DNA of 19,280 nt from an uncultured bacterium (lineage in GTDB: Bacteria; Cyanobacteriota; Vampirovibrionia; Gastranaerophilales; Gastranaerophilaceae). Every line of letters starts with the position of its first letter. The stretch's first letter is position 1. Shown here in pieces: positions 13,816-19,280 of this stretch. A model generated the notes under the pieces. That model was given only the letters and a program-made list of their open reading frames with translations, had not been told where the DNA came from and ran no database searches. The stretch covers positions 1 through 19,280 of the forward strand of contig CAMVQX010000016.1 of NCBI GenBank assembly GCA_947169755.1, read 5' to 3'. A program made the translations under genes and the position numbers.

Positions 13816-14317
13816 AGCTATGATAAACATATTCCCTATCACCTAATTCTTTATCAAGATGATAAAGTGAAGTTTTTTCGGCACCAAACATTTTTAACCT
13901 ATCAATTACATCCCGAGCATTAGCTTCTTCTTCAACCTGCTCTGCCACATACCAATTTATAAAATGTCTTGTTGCCAAATCACATTCGTCATCACTCATA
14001 TGCGCAACACAATTTATGCTTTCAGTAACATATTTTTCGTGTTCTAAAATTTTTTCAAACACCTGAAGCGGATTTGAAAAATTTCGCTCAGGAGAATCAA
14101 TTTGAGATAGTTTAACTTCTCCGTCACGCTCAATTATGTAATCTAATAATATCATGCCGTGATCGACTTCTTCTTTTGCTTGAATTTTAGTCCAGTCAGA
14201 AAAACCGTGAAGACCAATTTCGTCAAAATAAGCAGACATAGCAAGATACAAATAAGCTGAATAAAATTCTTTGTTAATTTGTGAATTAAGAACATCTTGA
14301 ACCTTCTCGTTAAGCAT
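13805..14317 (-). CDS. ftnA: Bacterial non-haem ferritin
   Basis: A 170-residue ferritin subunit of the FtnA type; 24 subunits would form an iron-storage cage in the cytoplasm. The ferroxidase residues fall at the FtnA positions: E17, E50 and H53 (Glu-Glu-Val-Asp-His), E94, Q127 and E130. The start at 14317 is chosen because GGGAGGGT lies about 5 nt upstream and residues begin Met-Leu-Asn-Glu-Lys as in the family; the open frame extends 17 codons into the preceding gene. It overlaps the desulfoferrodoxin stop by 8 nt (ATGCTTAA), so iron release by superoxide chemistry and iron storage are made together. The 3' end lies within the shared hairpin. Confidence 0.95.
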   Translation of the reverse strand: MLNEKVQDVLNSQINKEFYSAYLYLAMSAYFDEIGLHGFSDWTKIQAKEEVDHGMILLDYIIERDGEVKLSQIDSPERNFSNPLQVFEKILEHEKYVTESINCVAHMSDDECDLATRHFINWYVAEQVEEEANARDVIDRLKMFGAEKTSLYHLDKELGDREYVYHSYKE

Positions 14318-14696
14318 TTTTACCCTCCCATAACCCGTGAATATTGCAATATTCATGAGCAAACTCAAAATCGGAATTCACAGACATTTTAGGTTCATTT
14401 CCAGGATATAAGTATTTAATTTGAGCAAAATTTTTATCTTTTGATATTGCCTGAATAAACATAATATAATGTTCAGGCAGCATGGGATGCAATATTTCCC
14501 CAACACGAATTTCATTTGAACAGTCATCATGCTTTATAAAAATAGGAACGTGTTTTTCCATAATTGCATCTTCATGTTTTTTCGCCTCTATGTGTTTCAT
14601 TGGCTTTCCGCAGCAGAATAATTCACCGTTTCCGCTGATAATAACCTGCACAATATTTCCGCAAATCTCACACCTGTATAAATCTAATTTATCCAT
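14310..14696 (-). CDS. dfx: Desulfoferrodoxin (2Fe superoxide reductase)
   Basis: This 128-residue enzyme reduces superoxide to hydrogen peroxide without making oxygen, typical of anaerobes. The N-terminal desulforedoxin domain has the rubredoxin-like iron ligands C9, C12, C28 and C29. The catalytic neelaredoxin domain has H49, H70, H76, C117 and H120, plus the conserved E47-K48 pair (Met-Glu-Lys-His-Val-Pro). All ligands are intact and length matches two-iron desulfoferrodoxins. AAGGAG lies 7 nt upstream of the ATG. It is the first gene of a two-gene unit with ferritin. Confidence 0.97.
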   Translation of the reverse strand: MDKLDLYRCEICGNIVQVIISGNGELFCCGKPMKHIEAKKHEDAIMEKHVPIFIKHDDCSNEIRVGEILHPMLPEHYIMFIQAISKDKNFAQIKYLYPGNEPKMSVNSDFEFAHEYCNIHGLWEGKNA

Positions 14697-14712
14697 TAAA
14701 TCTCCTTACAAA

Positions 14713-14742
14713 ATATTATTGATTGCTGATACAAATTTTCAA
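14713..14742 (-). promoter_or_regulatory. Promoter of the desulfoferrodoxin-ferritin operon
   Basis: Minus strand: -35 TTGAAA (complement of 14737-14742), 18-bp spacer and -10 TAATAT (complement of 14713-14718), start near 14706. I see no convincing Fur or PerR box. Confidence 0.5.
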
Positions 14743-14812
14743 TTAACCATATGGCTATAAATCTTGTGTTAACTTTTTGTAATAAATCAGCAAAAATTTT
14801 TATTCAAGAGTT

Positions 14813-14824
14813 TAAAATAATATT
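14813..14824 (+). promoter_or_regulatory. -10 hexamer directly before the small membrane protein gene
   Basis: TAAAAT (14813-14818) ends 6 nt before the ATG at 14825 and there is no Shine-Dalgarno within 12 nt. This is the same geometry as at 6634, 13258 and 15346. Confidence 0.35.
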
Positions 14825-15016
14825 ATGAAAATTATGCCTATTTCAATTAACTTTAGAGGAAATAATTCGACTGCAAATAACTATGACAGCGCGTATTTAT
14901 ATACACCTGAAGAAGTAAAGAAAAAAAATTATTTGCCGCAATATTCTCTAATTACCGGTATAGTTGCATTAACAGCTGTTTTAATAACTTTGTTTAACAT
15001 AGGAAGCAGACGCTAG
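14825..15016 (+). CDS. Small single-span membrane protein with N-terminal Phe-Arg-Gly motif (63 aa)
   Basis: A 63-residue protein: N-terminal Ile-Asn-Phe-Arg-Gly (8-12), a polar segment (13-38) and one membrane helix (about 40-58), ending in a basic Ser-Arg-Arg tail that should stay in the cytoplasm with the N-terminus outside. No known family. The motif at 8-12 resembles that in the protein at 13376. It lies directly upstream of the SRP RNA gene. The start is uncertain by three codons, since Met4 is a second candidate. Confidence 0.6.
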   Translation: MKIMPISINFRGNNSTANNYDSAYLYTPEEVKKKNYLPQYSLITGIVALTAVLITLFNIGSRR

Positions 15017-15032
15017 AAAAATTTATTTTTTA

Positions 15033-15041
15033 TGTTATATT
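15033..15041 (+). promoter_or_regulatory. Extended -10 promoter of the SRP RNA gene
   Basis: TGTTATATT (15033-15041) places the transcription start at about 15048-15050, matching the 5' end of the closing helix of the RNA. Confidence 0.6.
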
Positions 15042-15049
15042 TTAAATAA

Positions 15050-15304
15050 GCCGTGCTCCACGGGGAATTGCAATCTCTTGACCCGAAGTGTAGGCGGGGT
15101 GCAGAGCCTGTTATGAGGGTTTGGCATATAACTTTGAAAATTTAATAATCGTTGACGTTCAAATGTATTGCGGCGCAAAATATTGAACCGTGTCAGGGTG
15201 GAAACACAGCAGCACTAAGATAACCTTTGCGGGTGTTATATGTTTGGAAAGAGGTTACTAAATCGGAAATTTTATCTGACAGATTCGATAGACAGTGGCA
15301 CGGT
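15050..15304 (+). ncRNA. ffs: Signal recognition particle RNA, long form with Alu domain
   Basis: The conserved Ffh-binding hairpin is present: GTCAGG (15192-15197), a GGAA tetraloop (15200-15203) and AGCAGC (15208-15213). The ends close in a 7-bp helix, GCCGTGC (15050-15056) with GCACGGT (15298-15304), followed by a T-run (15305-15308). The length of about 255 nt and the 5' region, including GTTGACGTTC (15151-15160), resemble the Bacillus scRNA with an Alu domain rather than the short 4.5S RNA. With Ffh it targets nascent membrane and secreted proteins to the translocon. This RNA fills the stretch between 15017 and 15345. Confidence 0.93.
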
Positions 15305-15330
15305 TTTTATATAATTTAAAAGTAATTTTG

Positions 15331-15345
15331 TGTTATAATATTCTT
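15331..15345 (+). promoter_or_regulatory. Perfect extended -10 placing the start at the sensor kinase ATG
   Basis: TGTTATAAT (15331-15339) ends 6 nt before the ATG at 15346, so the transcript should start at or next to the start codon. No Shine-Dalgarno is present. The upstream boundary is the SRP RNA T-run. Confidence 0.6.
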
Positions 15346-17094
15346 ATGGAAAAGCAAGTCAGTTTAACCGCACAAAACAGGCTTATTATTTTTGGTCTTA
15401 TTTTTAGCACTATACTAATTGTTGCTATAGCATTTTTTGCAACTTTTAATATACAAAAAAATTTAAACGAAGGATATCAAAATTTCGCACAAGTTGTATC
15501 TAAAATACTTGCTGCAGAAAGTGATGAACTTATTGCCAAAACACCCAAAACAGAGATTTACTCTACTTTAAAAAAGCATGCAGATTCAATAATTTATTCA
15601 AGCAACGATGTTGTATTTGTAGAATTTTTAGATAATCAAGGAAATTCAATATACAAGACATCAGAGAATAATAAAATGCATAATATAACAGCAAGTTCTC
15701 CTATGGGTACTAACGGTTCAGTAATCGTAGGATTATCAGGAAACATTATAACAAAAATTTCAAAAACAACCCGCGCTTCAATGTTGTTTGTATTCACGGT
15801 AGCTTGGATAATATTTGCATTTGTGGTTTTGATAAACACATACCTAATAACAAGAGAACTTAGAATATTGCATGACGGTGTTCATAAGATTTCAAGCGGA
15901 GAATTTGGTTTCAATATCAAAGATAAAGATGTAAGCTCTGAGGTTAAAGAATTGTTTAATTCATTTAATAACATGTCTAATAAGTTACATATATATGAAG
16001 AGCAGAATATTGAACAACTAACTTTGGAACGCAATAAACTTGAAGCTGTACTTATGAGTATCGCAAACGGAGTTGTAGTTTGTGATAATAACGACAATGT
16101 CGTTATGGTTAACAATCATGCACATAAGCTTTTGGATTTGGAAGAAAACCAAATTTTATATATGAAAATCCAAAATTACATAGATACAGCAGGTAATTAC
16201 TGTTTTAAAGATAAAATTGAAGAATTTAAAGATACACCGCTTGAAGTTATGGAAAACAAACCTTTGGAGTTCAATATTCAAGTAGATAAACGTGTTATAA
16301 AATCAATAATTTCTCCGATGTTCACGAGAAGCAAAGATTATCTGGGTTATATTATTGTTCTTATTGATATGACTAAAGAAGCTGAAATAGATGCTATGAA
16401 ATCAACCTTTATTTCAAATGTATCACATGAATTAAGAACCCCGGTGACAGTCTTGAGAAGCTATATTGATACACTTTACAACTATGGAAACGATTTCGAC
16501 TATAATACACAAAAAGAATTTATCGGCACAATTAACCAAGAAATTATACGTTTAAACGGTATGGTTAACGATATTCTGGATTTTTCAAGAATGGAAGCAA
16601 ATGCTGATATGGAAAAATCACTAAATAATATAAATTACCTTGTAGATAGCTGTGTTGAAAGAGTTAAAGCACTGACTAAGGAACATAATTTAACAATAAA
16701 TGTCGAAAAATCAGATGACATTCCGGAATTTTTATTTAACTATGACGGTATAGAAAGAGCTTTGACAAACCTTTTATCAAATGCAATCAAATATTCTCCG
16801 GATAACGGACAAATTACTGTCAGCATAAAGAAAAACGGAGAGAATGCTGAAGTTTCTGTTACTGATCAAGGATGCGGAATTGCACCTGAATATCACGATA
16901 AAATTTTTGACAGATTTTACAGAGTTGAAAATAGTGCACATACTGTAAAAGGAACAGGATTAGGGCTGCATCTGGTAAAAACAACAATTGAAAAATACCA
17001 CAACGGTAAAGTGTTCGTTATATCAAAAGTTGGAAAAGGCTCTACTTTTGGGTTCACGCTGCCTATAAATGTATATGATGAAAGTTTGGTATAA
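15346..17094 (+). CDS. Membrane sensor histidine kinase, WalK/NblS-like layout
   Basis: The 582-residue kinase has two membrane helices (about 13-34 and 145-167) around an external sensor loop (about 35-143), a HAMP segment (168-220), a PAS domain (about 226-345), HisKA with H361 (Asn-Val-Ser-His-Glu-Leu-Arg-Thr-Pro), and the ATPase domain: N479, G1 box Asp-Gln-Gly-Cys-Gly (507-511), G2 box Gly-Thr-Gly-Leu-Gly-Leu (536-541). This order is that of WalK in Firmicutes and NblS/Hik33 in cyanobacteria, which govern cell-wall or stress responses. I start it at ATG 15346; the open frame 17 codons further upstream lies inside the SRP RNA. No regulator gene adjoins it, so its partner is elsewhere. The stop overlaps the next gene by 1 nt. 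Confidence 0.93.
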   Translation: MEKQVSLTAQNRLIIFGLIFSTILIVAIAFFATFNIQKNLNEGYQNFAQVVSKILAAESDELIAKTPKTEIYSTLKKHADSIIYSSNDVVFVEFLDNQGNSIYKTSENNKMHNITASSPMGTNGSVIVGLSGNIITKISKTTRASMLFVFTVAWIIFAFVVLINTYLITRELRILHDGVHKISSGEFGFNIKDKDVSSEVKELFNSFNNMSNKLHIYEEQNIEQLTLERNKLEAVLMSIANGVVVCDNNDNVVMVNNHAHKLLDLEENQILYMKIQNYIDTAGNYCFKDKIEEFKDTPLEVMENKPLEFNIQVDKRVIKSIISPMFTRSKDYLGYIIVLIDMTKEAEIDAMKSTFISNVSHELRTPVTVLRSYIDTLYNYGNDFDYNTQKEFIGTINQEIIRLNGMVNDILDFSRMEANADMEKSLNNINYLVDSCVERVKALTKEHNLTINVEKSDDIPEFLFNYDGIERALTNLLSNAIKYSPDNGQITVSIKKNGENAEVSVTDQGCGIAPEYHDKIFDRFYRVENSAHTVKGTGLGLHLVKTTIEKYHNGKVFVISKVGKGSTFGFTLPINVYDESLV

Positions 17095-17819
17095 TGGACG
17101 AAAGTTTTGAATGGTTTTGTAAAATTTGTCTGATAATTTTTATTATTATCTGCCTCAATTCGATGTTGGGAGATTTGGTATTTTGGGCAAGTTATAGTTT
17201 TCCAAAGATTACAGAAACAACAACTCACATAATAGATACAAGTAAAGACCCTATTCAAAATAATTTAGATGGCAAAAAATATATAATAGCAAAAGGTGAA
17301 AAGCAGGATTATGCTTTAAATTTTATGGCTGAGTATTCAATTTCAGGTATGGTTGTTGCAAAAAACAGTAATTTTTGGTTTCGAGATATTATGCGCAGCA
17401 AATTTGATGATTTATATTTGATTGACTTCGGAATTGTTTGGGGGGATTTGGCTAAGGACAAAAAAATTCTTTATAAACATATGAAATTCAAATCCGCCAA
17501 GACATTAGGTCAAGCAAGAATGCTTACTTGGAGGTGGAATGCTGGTTGTCCTTGGGATGGCAGTTATATAAGAGCGCATCTTTCGCACACACACATGACA
17601 CCAGCTAATGCAAATGTTATGGGTGCATTGTTAAAAATAAAAAAGAATAATATTGTCAAAATTGATGGTTATTTAGTGGATACATACACTGATAAAAGTG
17701 AACTTATTGCACATACAAGTATGAGTCGTACCGATAATGATCCCACGAGCAGAGGCTCAGGTTCCTGTGAAGAAATGTATGTTACGCAGGTACAAATCGG
17801 CGATAAAATTTACAAATAA
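17094..17819 (+). CDS. Conserved membrane-anchored hypothetical protein (241 aa)
   Basis: One N-terminal membrane helix (about 9-30) anchors a soluble domain (about 60-241). The domain has a distinctive set of motifs: Tyr-Ser-Ile-Ser-Gly-Met-Val-Val (81-88), Phe-Gly-Ile-Val-Trp-Gly-Asp (112-118), Trp-Arg-Trp (146-148), His-Leu-Ser-His-Thr-His-Met-Thr-Pro-Ala-Asn (162-172), Ile-Asp-Gly-Tyr-Leu-Val (190-195), Arg-Thr-Asp (212-214) and Gly-Ser-Cys-Glu (223-226). I remember similar unnamed bacterial proteins with a His-x-x-x-x-His-x-x-Pro-Ala-Asn block and a terminal Cys-Glu, but know no function. TAATG overlap with the kinase start-stop suggests co-translation, so it may be an envelope partner of the kinase. 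Confidence 0.75.
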   Translation: MDESFEWFCKICLIIFIIICLNSMLGDLVFWASYSFPKITETTTHIIDTSKDPIQNNLDGKKYIIAKGEKQDYALNFMAEYSISGMVVAKNSNFWFRDIMRSKFDDLYLIDFGIVWGDLAKDKKILYKHMKFKSAKTLGQARMLTWRWNAGCPWDGSYIRAHLSHTHMTPANANVMGALLKIKKNNIVKIDGYLVDTYTDKSELIAHTSMSRTDNDPTSRGSGSCEEMYVTQVQIGDKIYK

Positions 17820-19280
17820 TTAATTGAATAAATCATTAATTTTATCAACAATATCCTGCGGATCAATTTCATTTGTAATTTTATTTATATCTTGTGCAAT
17901 TTGATAAAGTTTAGCAGCTTCAATTTTATCACCTGTAATAGCAATTGCACGCGCTAAATTAAAATGCGCAAGAGCATAATTCGGATTACATTCAACAGAT
18001 TTCGTAAACAAATCAATTGCCGGCTTTACTCTGCCCAAATCATCAAGATAAATTACACCCATATTGTTGTATGCAATATCATAGTTTGGATCATAATCGA
18101 TTGCAAGCTGATATTCTTTTAAGGCTTCATCAGTATCACCTTTACCCCAATACAAAAAGCCCAAGTTACAATGAATTTTAGCATTTTCGGGATCAAGATC
18201 AAGTGCGTTTCTGTAAACCTGAAGAGCATTTTCAATATCTTCCTTATCATAAAATGCACTGCCTAAATTAACATAAATATCAATATCTTTTGGCGTTTGC
18301 AAATACGCACTTTGATAAGAACTTATAGCAGCATCATAATCCTGTTTAGTTTCTTGATAAACAAACCCCAAAGTCTGATTAACAACACTTGTCCACTGCT
18401 TTTTAGGATTGAGTGTAACAGCTGTTTGGAAATGAGATATAGCGCCGTCTATATCACCCTTAACATACAAAATATTTGCTAAATTTGAATGGACATCAGG
18501 CATATTTGGCATAATTTGGATTAATTTTTCATATATCTCAACCGCACTGTCATAGTCACCTTGTTCTTCATATGCCTGACAAAGATGTCTATAAGCAGGT
18601 ATATTCAGACTATCTAACCAAATTGCCATTTTATACTCAGTTATTGCATCATCAAATCTTCCTAATGAACGATAAATATCCCCCAACAAACAATAAAGAG
18701 GAATAAATCCGGGAGCTTTATCAATCGCATCAGAATATACTTCCAATGCTTCAGAAAATCTGTTTATTTGAAAGAAATAAGCACCCTTTATTAACATAGG
18801 CAAAAATTTGACATAAGAAAGCGTTTTTGAAACATTACCAAGCGCAATTTTGTCAAACGGTAATGTCAAAAGTGATAAAACAAACTCATATTTTGCAAGA
18901 AACCAATTTTTAAAACTTCTTGCAGAAGAAACTCTATATAAACCGGAAAGCAAATAGTGTGCACAAGAATTTCTCAATGGCATAACCTTAATTGCTTTTT
19001 TGGCACTCAAAGAAGCATCGACAAATCTTGCTTTCTTAGTATAAGTTTCTGCAAGCAGATAGTAGGCTTTTCCTAATTTATCATTTTTTGAGACCGCCAT
19101 GTCAAGATAATTTATTGCTTTATCCAAATCACCTTTGAAATAGTGAGCCTGACCTATTTTAAAGTAAATTTCAGCTGAATCAATATATGTTTCCAAAGCT
19201 CTCTGATATTCTGTTATAGCCTCATCAATGTATTGACGTGAATTATATATATCCAGATGCCAAGCTAAATACAAATCACC
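17820..19280 (-). CDS. TPR-repeat protein, N-terminus cut by the window edge
   Basis: The 486 visible residues consist almost wholly of tetratricopeptide repeats, about 11-12 of them, with the usual Ala/Gly/Tyr and terminal Asp-Pro or Asn-Pro spacing. A TPR-poor stretch in the N-terminal third (about residues 100-165 of the visible part) contains a hydrophobic region (Lys-Tyr-Glu-Phe-Val-Leu-Ser-Leu-Leu) that breaks the array. The reading frame stays open to the last base (19280), so the true start lies outside; a TTG near 19274 is not a credible start. It is a protein-protein interaction scaffold of unknown partner. Its stop directly abuts the stop of the convergent gene. Confidence 0.9.
   Translation of the reverse strand, partial: GDLYLAWHLDIYNSRQYIDEAITEYQRALETYIDSAEIYFKIGQAHYFKGDLDKAINYLDMAVSKNDKLGKAYYLLAETYTKKARFVDASLSAKKAIKVMPLRNSCAHYLLSGLYRVSSARSFKNWFLAKYEFVLSLLTLPFDKIALGNVSKTLSYVKFLPMLIKGAYFFQINRFSEALEVYSDAIDKAPGFIPLYCLLGDIYRSLGRFDDAITEYKMAIWLDSLNIPAYRHLCQAYEEQGDYDSAVEIYEKLIQIMPNMPDVHSNLANILYVKGDIDGAISHFQTAVTLNPKKQWTSVVNQTLGFVYQETKQDYDAAISSYQSAYLQTPKDIDIYVNLGSAFYDKEDIENALQVYRNALDLDPENAKIHCNLGFLYWGKGDTDEALKEYQLAIDYDPNYDIAYNNMGVIYLDDLGRVKPAIDLFTKSVECNPNYALAHFNLARAIAITGDKIEAAKLYQIAQDINKITNEIDPQDIVDKINDLFN

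Noticed and set aside
15295..15345. A 17-codon N-terminal extension of the sensor kinase
   Set aside because: It lies within the 3' helix and T-run of the SRP RNA and crosses the extended -10 at 15331-15339. The ATG at 15346 gives a normal kinase N-terminus.
17090..17095. TGGTATAAT at the kinase/241-residue gene junction as a further promoter
   Set aside because: It would start transcription about 8 nt inside the downstream gene, so it cannot serve it; the junction is a TAATG overlap.
1..19280. Mobile element, phage or defence island
   Set aside because: I found no transposase, integrase, terminal repeats, restriction or toxin-antitoxin pair. Genes are core or conserved-hypothetical and base composition looks even.

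Overview
The window comes from an AT-rich bacterial chromosome with very tightly packed genes. Ribosomal proteins S12 and S7 read like cyanobacterial or near-cyanobacterial versions (for example the stretch around Arg-Leu-Thr-Asn-Gly-Phe-Glu-Val-Thr in S12). There is no photosynthesis gene. A superoxide reductase plus ferritin pair suggests an anaerobe. Two small proteins carry a short N-terminal Phe-x-Gly type motif that I remember from the non-photosynthetic sister group of cyanobacteria (Vampirovibrionia/Melainabacteria, especially gut Gastranaerophilales). That placement is an inference from memory, at roughly 70-75% confidence. I see no insertion sequence, phage, CRISPR array, tRNA or rRNA; this looks like core chromosome.

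Layout. 1-626: bidirectional terminator and a coiled-coil protein of unknown function (minus). 804-3363: AI-2E family permease overlapping a radical SAM protein (plus). 3334-3957: a histidine-phosphatase-fold protein that has lost its catalytic histidine (minus), divergent from an aconitase-type small subunit (leuD-like, plus) through two overlapping extended -10 promoters. 4505-5182: membrane-anchored, possibly thioredoxin-like protein (minus), sharing a -35 region with the rpsL-rpsG operon (5421-6277), which has a structured-looking leader. 6294-6540: shared terminator and a glutaredoxin. 6634-8856: UDP-GlcNAc 2-epimerase, a secreted AMIN-like protein and a small unknown protein. 8995-9661: a Cys/Gly-rich small protein and a GIY-YIG domain protein.

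9638-13258: an overlapping minus-strand operon of REC-PAS-histidine kinase, LuxR-type response regulator, and an exported protein with a propeller-like middle and coiled-coil tail. 13376-13789: small Phe-Gly-motif protein. 13805-14696: desulfoferrodoxin and ferritin, translationally coupled. 14825-15016: small membrane protein. 15050-15304: a long SRP RNA of the type carrying an Alu domain. 15346-17819: a WalK/NblS-like sensor kinase overlapping a conserved membrane-anchored protein. 17820-19280: a TPR protein, cut by the window edge.

How the genes work together: two signalling modules (9638-13258 and 15346-17819), an oxygen/iron defence pair with a glutaredoxin, the translation/export core (S12, S7, SRP RNA) and an envelope sugar enzyme. 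The most unusual signals are in gene organisation. Several genes have a -10 hexamer exactly 6 nt before an ATG that lacks a Shine-Dalgarno sequence, suggesting leaderless mRNAs. Three operon junctions use the same 8-nt overlap, most convergent gene pairs overlap or abut, and two divergent pairs have interlocked promoters.
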